From NCBI GenBank assembly GCA_007748055.1, contig CP036279.1:1860001-1924000 (forward strand): DNA of 64,000 nucleotides, written 5' to 3'. Shown here in pieces: positions 1 through 9,300 of the stretch. The stretch comes from Kolteria novifilia (GTDB taxonomy: Bacteria > Planctomycetota > Planctomycetia > Kolteriales > Kolteriaceae). Made by a program: the position numbers and the translations under genes. Under the pieces are notes generated by a model, which was not told the DNA's origin, made no database searches, and was given only the letters and a program-made list of their open reading frames with translations. Each line of letters starts with the position of its first letter. Positions within the stretch are counted from its first letter, which is position 1.

Positions 1-303
1 GAGTTCGGGGAAGGCCGACAGCCAGGGAAGAGCGGGGCCCCCGCGAGGTCGGATGCCGCTCATGCGGAAGGGGACAACGCCGATCCAACCCTGGCCGTCG
101 AAAGTGTCGATCGCGAGTGGCTCGGGAATCAACGGCCGCAAGACCTCGGCCGGCACCGGCCAGTGCGCGAAGAGCAGATCGTGCCAACTCTGGGCCATGA
201 TCCACGATCCCGCCGGCAGCGGCCAGGGGCGGTGGTCGGTCGATCGAAGACTTGGGTGCATGGGACCTTGGCCCTCGTGCGGCAAGGCGACGAAGTTCGA
301 CAT
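1..303 (-). CDS. DUF2071 (YqjF-like) protein, N-terminal part, cut by left edge
   Basis: The minus strand is open from an ATG to the window edge, giving the first 101 residues. The pattern fits the DUF2071/YqjF family: WIMAQSWHDLLFAHWPV from residue 34, IDTFDGQGWIGVVPFRM from residue 65, then a proline/glycine turn and LPWLSAFPEL at the cut end. The biochemical role of the family is not established, so none is assigned. The gene is divergent from the oxidase-like gene that follows, so the 280 bp between them should hold both promoters. The remaining residues (these proteins are usually somewhat over 200 aa) lie outside the window. Family assignment is from remembered motif patterns. Confidence 0.8.
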   Translation of the reverse strand, partial: MSNFVALPHEGQGPMHPSLRSTDHRPWPLPAGSWIMAQSWHDLLFAHWPVPAEVLRPLIPEPLAIDTFDGQGWIGVVPFRMSGIRPRGGPALPWLSAFPEL

Positions 304-586
304 TGAACGGGACGACTTCACTATTACCCGCCGGAAGACTTCCGCCAAGCCCGCTCTTGCCGAAGGCGACCGACGATTGATCAGCTTTGGCCGTCCTCCC
401 TGAAAGGGATGCGCGCCTCCCGTTGCTTTCGTTTCGCGAGCCGACTGGTTGGTTGATCTTCGGCGCCTGCGTATCCCCGTCACCGTTTCTTTGCCCGAGC
501 AGAGCGATTGCGTACTCAAAGAGTTGGGGTCGGCGGCCCACGACCATCGTGTCGCGGCGGTCGAACGAGCCGAGAAAGGTGGGACG

Positions 587-1066
587 GTGGGAGAACCCGA
601 AGGGGCCTTGAGTTCGGAGCTGCGCGAGTTTCTCTCGCGGCAGAAAATCTTCTTCACCGCGAGCGTCTCCGGCGACGGTGAACTGAACCTTTCCCCGAAA
701 CAGGCGGATGCCTTTCGGGTCCTCGGCGAGGATCTCGTTGGCTACCTCGACCTCCCGGGTAGGCGGGCCGAGACCTCCCGGCACCTGCGGGAGCGGCGCC
801 GGATGGTGATCATGTTTTGCAGCTTCGAGGAAGATCCGCTTATCGTGCGACTCTTCGGCCGCGGCCAAGTCGTGACCCGCGACGATCTCGAATGGGAGTC
901 GACTCGGTCGCAGTTCGACCAGGAAGCCAACGACTGTCGCGGTATCATTCTTCTGCGGGTGGAGCATGTCCAGCGGTCTCGCGGAGCCCGGGTGCCGATG
1001 TTCGACTATCGCGGATTGCGGACGTCGCGTGCCTCCGATGCGGAGACTTCAGACCGTGGAGTTTAG
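587..1066 (+). CDS. pyridoxamine 5'-phosphate oxidase-like (PPOX) family protein
   Basis: This 159-residue protein has the split-barrel flavin-binding pattern of the PPOX family: FFTASVSGDGELNLSPKQ near residue 25, AFRVLGEDLVGYLDLPG, then HLRERRRMVIMFCSFE and LRLFGRG-like IVRLFGRGQVV. The C-terminal VPMFDYRG matches the conserved VPxYDYxG of small PPOX proteins, which are FMN- or F420-binding enzymes of mostly unknown substrate. I chose a GTG start because an AAAGGTGGG ribosome-binding site lies just upstream and homology begins there; the frame is open further upstream but codes for nothing recognisable. Some 20 residues after the DYRG motif look non-homologous, so the C-terminus may be slightly extended. 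Its stop codon begins the sequence TAGTGTCC, shared with three other genes in the window. Confidence 0.8.
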   Translation: MGEPEGALSSELREFLSRQKIFFTASVSGDGELNLSPKQADAFRVLGEDLVGYLDLPGRRAETSRHLRERRRMVIMFCSFEEDPLIVRLFGRGQVVTRDDLEWESTRSQFDQEANDCRGIILLRVEHVQRSRGARVPMFDYRGLRTSRASDAETSDRGV

Positions 1067-1373
1067 TGTCCTGGTGAGTAAAGTCGCTCCATGAAACCTC
1101 GAGCCTCTTTGGTGCGGGAACTCGCCGAATCAAGGGCGTGTCCCGCATGCCCACGACAAGCGTGAGACTCTCCCGCATGCCCACGACAAGCGTGAGCATG
1201 GCACCCAAGAGTTCTCTTGGCGAGTCCACCAATCAGGACGCGAAAGCGGCGGTGATTCTCACTCGTTGGGTCGTGACCGGTTGCCTGTCAGCCAGAGTTG
1301 AGACAGTGACAAGAAAAGCGCGGCGTCGGCGGTTCGCATTCGTCGCCGCCCTCTGTTTGAGGAATCGGACGGC
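1067..1373. other. intergenic stretch with dispersed repeat, upstream of bluB
   Basis: No gene is seen. It holds two copies of a GCATGCCCACGACAAGCGTGAG repeat core and a CATGGCACCCAAGAG tail (listed separately), then about 120 bp that should contain the bluB promoter and leader. No cobalamin riboswitch box was recognised. Confidence 0.5.
1141..1242 (+). repeat. dispersed palindromic repeat, family A (GCCCACG...CGTGGGC / GGCACCCAAGAG)
   Basis: Two near-identical 33-bp copies of a CATGCCCACGACAAGCGTGAG core are followed by CATGGCACCCAAGAG and a CACCAATC-like tail. The same element recurs at about 27735, 30689, 44905 (inverted) and 57805. The core forms a short hairpin in its better-preserved copies (GCCCACGC/GCGTGGGC). 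Confidence 0.75.
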
Positions 1374-2069
1374 GTGGAGACTCAAGACAACCTCGAATTC
1401 GACGAGACCGACCGCGAGGCGATCTATCGCGTCATGCGCCAGCGACGGGACGTCCGACGTTTCCGTTCGAATCCCATCGCCCGCGAGGTGCTTGGCCGGA
1501 TTCTCGAGGCGGCGCACTACGCTCCCTCGGTCGGCTACATGCAGCCGTGGAACTTCATCATCGTGACCTCGCGAGAGATTCGGGAGCAAATCAAGGAGCA
1601 GTACCTCCGCGTCAACGCCGAGCAGGCCGACAAGCTCGACGACGAAGAACGCAAGACGCTCTACGAGAATCTCAAACTCGAGGGGATCCTCGAGTCGCCG
1701 CTGAACATCGCCGTCACGTGCGACCATCGCCGCGACGCTCCTTTCGTCCTCGGGCGAGGACCGATGCCGCAAACCGATCTCTATTCGACGTGCCTGGCGA
1801 TCCAGAACCTCTGGCTCGCGGCTCGGGCCGAAGGGGTTGGCGTCGGCTGGGTCAGCATCCTCGACCAAGAGGCGACGCAAGACTTGCTCCATTTGCCCGA
1901 TGGCGTCGAGTTGGTCGCGTACCTCTGTGTCGGCTACCCGGTCGAGTTCCTCGCGCGGCCGATGCTTGAGCAGGTCGGCTGGAAGGATCGCATGGCGCTC
2001 AAGAGTCTCGTCTTCCACGACCACTGGGGCGAGGAACTTCCCGCGGATACGAGCTTTCCGCCCGAATAG
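1374..2069 (+). CDS. bluB: 5,6-dimethylbenzimidazole synthase BluB
   Basis: BluB is a flavin-destructase of the nitroreductase fold that splits reduced FMN with oxygen to give 5,6-dimethylbenzimidazole, the lower ligand of vitamin B12. The 231-residue length is typical. Diagnostic motifs are RRDVRRFRSNPI near residue 24, HYAPSVGYMQPWNFIIV near residue 47, the DLYSTCLAIQNLWLAARAEG helix and GVGWVSILD near residue 155. The GTG start is the only reasonable one before the conserved N-terminal helix. It stands alone between a PPOX gene and a zinc-ribbon gene, not in a cobalamin operon. Its presence agrees with the B12-dependent ribonucleotide reductase NrdJ further along, so the host probably makes or remodels cobalamin (inference). 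Other nitroreductases lack the GYMQPW segment, so confidence is high. Confidence 0.93.
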   Translation: METQDNLEFDETDREAIYRVMRQRRDVRRFRSNPIAREVLGRILEAAHYAPSVGYMQPWNFIIVTSREIREQIKEQYLRVNAEQADKLDDEERKTLYENLKLEGILESPLNIAVTCDHRRDAPFVLGRGPMPQTDLYSTCLAIQNLWLAARAEGVGVGWVSILDQEATQDLLHLPDGVELVAYLCVGYPVEFLARPMLEQVGWKDRMALKSLVFHDHWGEELPADTSFPPE

Positions 2070-2340
2070 CGGCGCTGGGGCGTTTCCGCGAGTACAGGCG
2101 ACTTCCGCCGATGGCGTGGTGCGCCCGCCCCATTTCTCCCTCCCGCTCGACGATCGGCCGATCGGTCTTCCGGTCGCTGGATCCGCCGATTTGCCTCGAC
2201 GTTCATTTTTGCTCACCATTTGGCTCATGCTCGACTACAATCTCGGATGGTCGTCGCGAAAATCAGCGTCCATGTCTCGTGCCATCATCGTTCGTTGGTG
2301 GTTGCGGAAAGACTCGTGGTCTATTTCGAGGGAGGGCATC

Positions 2341-4344
2341 GTGTCCATTTCAGCGACCTGCCGGCATTGCGGAACAACCTTCAATGTCAAGGATTCCCTG
2401 AGCGGCCGGCGCCTCAAGTGCAAGGAGTGCGGCGGCCAGTTCAAGGTTCCCTCGATCGACGACGACTACGAGGAGAGGCCCGTCAAGCGCCGCCGACGTC
2501 GCAAAAGTTCCCAGTCCTCCGGACCGATCCTGGTGGTGACCGCGGTCGTCGGACTGGGCGTCGCTGTGGGGGCGGTTGTCGTATTTCAACAGATGCAGCC
2601 GAGCAGTGCCTCGGAAGTCGCCGACGTCTCGACCGACAAGCCTTCCGCAGCGAACTCGCCACGTGAGGAGACGGTCGTCATCGAGTCTTCGCCGCGCCGT
2701 GGGTCGGAGCGTCCGGCCACCGACTCCGTAGATGCGACGTCTTCCAAGCCGACGAAACCCTCAACCAGTCCGGAACAGTCTGATCCGGAACCGACAGGCT
2801 GGTCCTACGAGCCGGATCCGCTCACGCTGCCGGAGGACGACGCCGTTGCCCGAACGGGAAGGCTCGAAGGACAGGGGGACCCCACGCTGTCTTTGGGTAG
2901 CCCGACCGTGGCATTGCTCCCCCCCCTTTCCGGCTTTGGGAACTTGGAAGTCTGGAACCTGGATCAGAACAAGCGTGTTGGACGGCAACTCCGAGGGGTG
3001 GGAAATATCAAGCACGGTACGAGAACCGTCAATTCCGACGGGAGCTATGTCGCCTTCAACGACCTGAAGACAAAAAGCGACGAAGTTTGGTCGACCAAGA
3101 CAGGCCGCACCGTGCTCCAACTCGAGCCGTTGAGCGGCGGCAATACGTACTCTCTCCAGTTTGTTGGGCCGGACAAGTTGCTCCGGCACTCATACGTCTC
3201 CGGCGACGACCGCCACACGCAGTTCGAGACGTTCGCGGTTCCCGGTGGCGAACTGCTGGGGGCCTTTCGGGTCGACGCTCTCGTTTCAACCGGAAAGCTC
3301 CACTTCAGTCCGGGGTACCGGTACATGGTCATCCGGGAGCTGAATCGAATCCTTATCTATGACCTGGAGACCGGCAAGGAGATTGGGACCGACGCCGCCG
3401 AGGACAGCTTCGATATTCGCTCGCCCAAGTCGGTGGCGTTCTCGCCCGATGGTAAGGAGCTTGCCGTCCTCTCGGAACATAGCTACGAGGGGACGCTGCG
3501 CATTTATGATCTCGCGTCGGGAAAGAGGGTGCTGGAGCATCAGTTCCCGTCCAAGTTGACCGCCGGCGCCCGCATTCAGCATGGTGAGCCGGTCATTCAG
3601 TGGCTGCCGAACAACATCGGGTGGCTCATGAGCCACTACTACATCCTGTCGCGGAAGACGGGAAAGATCGTCGCGGGGCTCCAATCGGGAGACCTCCGCA
3701 CCTCCCACTTCTGGCTTCTCCCCGGAGATCGCGTCTTGCATGGCCGATCCTCCAGTGGATTGCAGTTGACCTCCTTTCCCCACGAACGTTTGGAGAAAGT
3801 CCTCGCCAGCGCCGAAAGCGACGAACCCGCTTGGCTGAAGCCGGGTCAGTCGGTCAGCCTCAACGTCAAGGTGCTCAATGCTCGGCACGAGTCCAACGAG
3901 GAGGTTGAAGCGGAATTGAGCGAAGCATTGGCCGAGCGTCTGGAAAGGGATGGCTTCACCGTCGCCGACGATCAGGACGTGACGCTCCACGTCGTCTACG
4001 GCGAGGCGAAGGGCAAGACACTCCACGAGATGAAGTCGGCGCCACGCGACCGGTACAACCCGCTCGCCCGCAATCGCGGGACTCCGACCGGCAATAAGGC
4101 GGACGCGACGTCCATCACCTGTCGCGTCGCGTGGAGGCTTAAGAAACGGGCCCAGCCGCTCTGGCAGAGCGACCTGAGTTTCGATCAAACCTTCGCCCTA
4201 CTCCGCGACAAGCTGACCGATAAGGCGCTGCGTGACAGCGCGTTTTCCATGCTGCGGTTGCGACTCGATCAGGAGTTCATTCCCTACTACATCCCCGAGG
4301 GACGACTCAACGAGACCCTTCCGATGCTCATCAGCCTAGACTGA
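2341..4344 (+). CDS. zinc-ribbon, single-TM protein with WD40/YncE-like propeller region
   Basis: A 667-residue protein. Residues 7-30 form a zinc ribbon (C7, C10, C27, C30, with CRHCGTTF and CKECGGQF), followed by a basic stretch (VKRRRRRK) and one hydrophobic helix at 61-83, so the ribbon is cytoplasmic and the rest is outside. Residues 85-160 are a Ser/Thr/Pro-rich linker. Residues 170-480 contain blades typical of a degenerate beta-propeller, for example VAFSPDGKELAVLSE and LRIYDLASGKRVLEH. The last 150 residues form a separate domain. I chose the GTG start because GAGGGAGG lies upstream and the ribbon starts at once; an in-frame ATG at 2272 and an open frame back to 1837 overlap bluB and look non-coding. 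Planctomycetes carry many such ribbon-TM-sensor proteins of unknown function. Confidence 0.8.
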   Translation: MSISATCRHCGTTFNVKDSLSGRRLKCKECGGQFKVPSIDDDYEERPVKRRRRRKSSQSSGPILVVTAVVGLGVAVGAVVVFQQMQPSSASEVADVSTDKPSAANSPREETVVIESSPRRGSERPATDSVDATSSKPTKPSTSPEQSDPEPTGWSYEPDPLTLPEDDAVARTGRLEGQGDPTLSLGSPTVALLPPLSGFGNLEVWNLDQNKRVGRQLRGVGNIKHGTRTVNSDGSYVAFNDLKTKSDEVWSTKTGRTVLQLEPLSGGNTYSLQFVGPDKLLRHSYVSGDDRHTQFETFAVPGGELLGAFRVDALVSTGKLHFSPGYRYMVIRELNRILIYDLETGKEIGTDAAEDSFDIRSPKSVAFSPDGKELAVLSEHSYEGTLRIYDLASGKRVLEHQFPSKLTAGARIQHGEPVIQWLPNNIGWLMSHYYILSRKTGKIVAGLQSGDLRTSHFWLLPGDRVLHGRSSSGLQLTSFPHERLEKVLASAESDEPAWLKPGQSVSLNVKVLNARHESNEEVEAELSEALAERLERDGFTVADDQDVTLHVVYGEAKGKTLHEMKSAPRDRYNPLARNRGTPTGNKADATSITCRVAWRLKKRAQPLWQSDLSFDQTFALLRDKLTDKALRDSAFSMLRLRLDQEFIPYYIPEGRLNETLPMLISLD

Positions 4345-4665
4345 CTTGCCCAGCGATCGCGTCGTTCTTGGGTTACCTTGGGTTGGCACCGCGGGCGAAC
4401 GATCCCGACCCGGGAGAGACGCGTCCCATGGATGTGGGACCGAGGCCGCTATGGGATTCCGCGCGGGACACGTTCGGGCATTGCGGCCGGAAACGCGTCC
4501 CCGTCGACGATCAGACGCGGCTTCCGTTGGGGAACCTCCTTGCTGAACCGACTCGCTCTGGCCCCCGCCGTGTCGGCTCCTGATTTGCCCGATGCCGTCG
4601 ATCCCGATGATCGCTAGATTGGCTCTCGGTGTCGAAGGGGACGCCGAGCATGGGAGAAGGGCGCG
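4345..4665. other. intergenic, nothing recognised
   Basis: About 320 bp between the propeller gene and the DUF155 gene. Short open frames exist on both strands but none has a ribosome-binding site with recognisable protein similarity. No strong terminator hairpin with a T-run was found. Confidence 0.4.
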
Positions 4666-5532
4666 GTGACGTCGATCATCTCTTCGAGTCAGGATCGTTC
4701 GGCCGACGATCCGAGTGATCCGTCGGCGGGAAAATCTCTGCCGTTGGAACTGAAGGCTCCAGTCGAGGTCCGGGTCCTCTTCCTTGGGGAACGGCTCGAT
4801 CTGCGCGACCTCGCGGCGGGACCTCATCTTTGGGCTCGGCCGTTGGCGGTCCGAGCCGGCCAGGAGGGCGTCGCCGTCCTCTTTCGCTACGGAGCGGTGG
4901 TCCTCTTCGCGCTGCCGCCCGTCGAGGAGGCCTCGTTTCTCAAGTCGTTGGCCCCGATGATCCAGGGCCGCTTCGCCAAGCCCGAGACCGATGAAGCACG
5001 GCTCCTGCTTGCTCAAGAGGGCGAGGAGCGGGCGGGGAACGACTTGATCCATCTACGCGAGCTGAGTCTGCCAAGACTGCTGATCGTGGCGGATATCCTG
5101 GCGAAGAGTGTTGTACTGGCACACTATGAGGTCAGGCTCCTGGAACGCTTCGACCGCTTAGAGCCGATCGCGTCGCAGCTACGTCACGGCGTTACGCGCG
5201 GGCGGGCCGCCAAGGAACTGCTCGGTCATGTCGGCGACACGCTCCTCATGCAGCAACGCATGGTCGGCCGCGCGGAGGTGTCGGACCGTCCCGAAACCCT
5301 CTGGGAGTGTCCCGAACTCGAGACGCTCTTCCAACGGCTCCAGGACGAGTACGAACTGACCGAACGCCATCGAGCGCTCGACCGCAAGCTCGAACTCATC
5401 CAGGAGACCGCCAAGACGGTCCTGGACCTCTCCAACTTCCGCCGAAGCTTGCGGGTCGAGTGGTACATCGTCTTCCTGATCGTCGTGGAGATCTTGCTGA
5501 CGCTCTACGAGCTCTTCGTTCGGGGCCACTAG
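4666..5532 (+). CDS. RMD1/Sif2 family (DUF155) membrane protein
   Basis: The 288-residue protein has the DUF155 layout: a variable N-terminus, a beta-rich core (VAVLFRYGAVVLFALPPVEE near residue 65), a helical stretch that begins LPRLLIVADILAKSVVLAHYE near residue 128, an ERHRALDRKLELI coiled coil and one C-terminal transmembrane helix (WYIVFLIVVEILLTLYELF). In eukaryotes the related RMND1 acts in mitochondria and Rmd1 in yeast; the bacterial role is unknown. The GTG start follows GAGAAGGGCG. The protein ends a few residues after the TM helix, as in the family, so it is a tail-anchored inner-membrane protein. The stop codon again opens a TAGTGTCC sequence. Confidence 0.85.
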   Translation: MTSIISSSQDRSADDPSDPSAGKSLPLELKAPVEVRVLFLGERLDLRDLAAGPHLWARPLAVRAGQEGVAVLFRYGAVVLFALPPVEEASFLKSLAPMIQGRFAKPETDEARLLLAQEGEERAGNDLIHLRELSLPRLLIVADILAKSVVLAHYEVRLLERFDRLEPIASQLRHGVTRGRAAKELLGHVGDTLLMQQRMVGRAEVSDRPETLWECPELETLFQRLQDEYELTERHRALDRKLELIQETAKTVLDLSNFRRSLRVEWYIVFLIVVEILLTLYELFVRGH

Positions 5533-6309
5533 TGTCCTCCGCCGGGGCGTCGCCGGCTCCCCAGATCATCGCCGATCGCCGTGGCCAGACGCCCAAGCTT
5601 GACGCGGACGAGTGAGCGCGGCGACGCTTGCGGTTTCCGGGTCTTCGTTTTGGGGGCAATGGGGCGCGTCGAGGTCTCGTTACCTCGGAGCGGCTCGCAT
5701 GGACCAAGTGTCATGGGAGGAACCGGTGCTACGGGCGGCGTCGAATCTCGGAACCAAAATTCTCCACGATTTCTCGTCATTTTCTCCAACAAAGCCCAAT
5801 CTTCGAGTCGTATACATCGGCGACCCCATGCGGATGCGTTTTGTTACGACAATAATGTTCAGGTTCCTGGGACCAATCCTACCGGATGTTCGGGCGGCGT
5901 CACATTGGCAAGCTGGCGACCCCTCGTGGGAGAGCGAAAGTTTTGTTGCACGCCGGTCGATCCCTTTGATAGTGTGGTAAATCTATAGCAGAGCAGCGCG
6001 GATGGGGGTTGGGCACGATTGCAGGTCGTGTCCGAACGACAGGTGGAACGATTGACAGGACGCGGTCTCCCGTGGCTGCGCCGTCGTCATCCATCATTTG
6101 GTGTTGATGGCACCGACGCTTCTTCCTTGAGGGAGCAGGTCAGGTACCCCCATTGATCGGGCGCTGTGTGCCCGCATGGCCCGGGCCGTATGCCATCACT
6201 TCGCGGTATCTGAACGAGAACTTGCCGCTATCGCGGCGGACAGGCCCTTTGCGCGCCTCTCGCGTCGCCGCCGGCTGTCTGGATGACCGAACAACTAGGA
6301 GAACCGTGG
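5533..6309. other. long intergenic region upstream of the giant surface-protein gene
   Basis: About 780 bp without a recognisable gene; the open frames give no familiar protein. Bases 5740-6000 are clearly richer in A+T than the surroundings, which suits a promoter and leader for the 10.6-kb gene that follows. No well-formed sigma-70 hexamer pair or riboswitch could be assigned with confidence. Confidence 0.45.
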
Positions 6310-9300
6310 ATGCCTTCCTCCATCGCACCCGTGCGTACACGCCCCTTTTCTCGATTGCGCAAGTTCCTCGCCGGATCCGCTGACGCCAGCCACCCCGAAC
6401 GCAAACAGCCCGCATTCACGATCGAAACCCTCGAAGAGCGTGCCGTCCCGGCGACGTTTACCGTCGATATCATCGCCGACGAGAGTGATGGCAATTTCGC
6501 GCCGGGCGACCTCTCGCTCCGTGAAGCGGTCGAGCAGGCCAACGTTAACGGGCAAGATGATGTCATCGTCTTCGATCAGACGGTCTTCACCGGCGGTCAG
6601 ACGATCACGCTCACCATGGGCGACATCAAAATCACCAATGACGTGGAGATCCAGGGTATCGGGTCGGCCGACCTCACGATCTCAGGTACCGGCGCCAAGC
6701 GTATCTTCACGATCGACGACGACAACAAGTACAGCAACGATCAGGTGTCGATTAGCGGGGTGACGCTCCTCAACGGCGTGGCGAATTCCGACGACTACGT
6801 CGACGGTGGCGCAATCTTCACGTTTGAGAGTCTTACTCTCGACGACGTCGTCATCCAGGACAGCCGTGCCCGCGAGGAAGGCGGCGCGCTCTTCGCCGCG
6901 CAGGACGAGAACCACACCGCGACCAGCATCGTCATCACGAACTCGAGGTTCATCGACAATATCGCCAGCAACGGCGACAACGCCAAGGATCAGGACAAGG
7001 GTGGGGCGATCTTCGTCGACCTCATCAAGGAATTCAGCTCCTTCCGAATGGCCGACAGCGTCGTCTCGGGGAACTTCGCCGGCGCCGACGGCGGCGGGTT
7101 GTACATCAACAACGACGACGACACCTTCGTCGGGATCTATTCGTCGACCTTCTCCGACAACTCTCTCAGCGGCGGCAATACTGGCGGTCGTGGTGCCGGT
7201 CTCTTCATCACCAGTGATGGCGACGATTCCCTAGTGCGCATCGTCGAGAGCACGATCTCTGGCAACTACGTCACCAGTTCGAACTTTTTCAACAACAACA
7301 ACAACAACGGCTCCAAGGGTGGCGGACTCTACATCAACAATGGTGGTGGCAGTCAGTCTTACATCTTCAGTAGTACCTTCACGAACAACTACGCCGAGAA
7401 CTCGGGCGGTGGCATCCACTCCAACGGCGAGATCAACATTTTCAGTTCAATCATCGCCAACAACGCGGTGGCCAAATATTCTCTCGACGCCGTCAACGAT
7501 GGCGACGCGCCCGACATCTTCTCCGCGACCACGCTTCAGCTCAGTCCAATTCGCTACCTGGGCCAAAGCGATTTCGCGTTCAACCTCGTCGGCAATAGTT
7601 CCGGCAGTGGGCTGACGCCGACCGACGACTTCGGGACCTACGACAAGATCGAGGCGGATGCCGTCGGCAACATCATCGGTGGTCCGTTGATCGGGACCAA
7701 CACCATCGACCCGATGCTGACGCCCCTCGGCTACTACGGTGGGATCACGCCGACCCACGTTCCGCTGGTGGGCAGCCCCGTCATCGACCAGGGGTACAGT
7801 TTCCTGTACAACTTCGGGTATTTCACCCCCGATAGCGATCAGCGCGGCTATGGGTTCAGTAGCGTTTACAACGATCCGACCGTCGAGAACACGGTCATCC
7901 TCATGGACTTCCCGCGGCCGGAGTTCAATCTCTATCTGCTTATCGGCGATGGCATGGATATTGGGGCCGTCGAGCGTCAGCCGATCATCGTCACCACGCT
8001 GGATGACGAGGACGACGGGGTCGGTTTCGACGCGGAGACCTCGCTCCGTGAAGCGATCACCCTCGCCAATGCCGGCGGGGACGTCTCCCCCAACTACATT
8101 CCCAACACGATCGCCTTCGCTCCGGAACTTTCCGGCGGCACGATTAGCCTCACACTGGGCGAGATCGCGATTACCGACGATCTACGGATCAACGGTTTTG
8201 GTCTGCTGGACCAGATCACGGTTCAGGCGACGGCTAACCAGCGCGTCTTCAATATCAATGACGCCGGTGGCGACATCGCCGTCTCGCTCGAGAACCTCAT
8301 CCTGACGGGAAATGGCACGGTCGTCGGTGATGGCGGCGTGATCCTGTCGACGGAGAGCCTCTCCCTCATCAGCACCACCGTCACTGGTGGTGACGCGACC
8401 GGTGACGGCGGTGGTCTCCATGTAACGACGACGGCCGATGGCGCCAACGTCGGCCTTCTGTACTCCACCATCTCCGGCAACGAGAGCGATGGCCAGGGCG
8501 GTGGTCTCTTCGTCGACCAATCGGGTATTGGCAGCACGACGTCGGTCACCCAGAGCGCGATCTTCGACAACCTAGCCGTCGACGGTGGTGGGCTCTTCAT
8601 CGAGGGCAACTCAGTCAATGGCTCGACGATCATCACCAACAGCACGATCTCGGGCAACACCGCGGCGACCTCCGCGGGCGGCCTCGCGATCAACAACAAC
8701 GTCGGCGGAAGCACGGGCTCGGTTAACAACAGCACCATTTACGACAACTACCTCACCGATGGGGGTGGGACGGGTGCGGGGTTGCTAAGCGCCGGCGGTA
8801 CGACGCTCGTGAGTAGCATCGTTTCTGGAAACACTCGCGGTGCGACCAGCCAACTCAACGATATTGATGGGAATGTCAACGCTTCGTTCAGTCTGATCGA
8901 ATCCTACATCGGCACCGTCAACGATCCCTACACGTCGTCGAACATTATCGGCGAGTCGGCCCTGCTCGAAAGCCTCGCCTACAACGGCGGTCCCACGAAG
9001 ACACACGCCTTCCTCAACGGTAGCCCGGTCATCGACCAGGGTAAGAACACGATGAGCCTCGAGGGCGACCAGCGCGGGTTGATCTTCAAGCGAACCTTCG
9101 ACGATGACGACATCGCCGACGCCTTCGACGGGACCGACATCGGGGCCTTCGAATCCCAACGCCTCGAGGTCAAGGTCGATACGACCGTCGACGAGAACAA
9201 CAGCATCAGTGGCGAGATTTCCGGTTTCAGCCTCGGCACCTCGCTCCGCGAAGCGCTCCAGGCGACCAACCTCAATCCGGGCGAGGACGAGATCTTCTTC

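Noticed and set aside
1837-2340. N-terminal extension of the zinc-ribbon protein
   Set aside because: It overlaps bluB in another frame, is Ser/Arg-rich nonsense, and a well-placed GTG with GAGGGAGG directly precedes the ribbon.
5581-5988. 135-codon plus-strand frame upstream of the giant gene
   Set aside because: Composition is irregular, no ribosome-binding site is seen, and the A+T-richer DNA fits a promoter region better.
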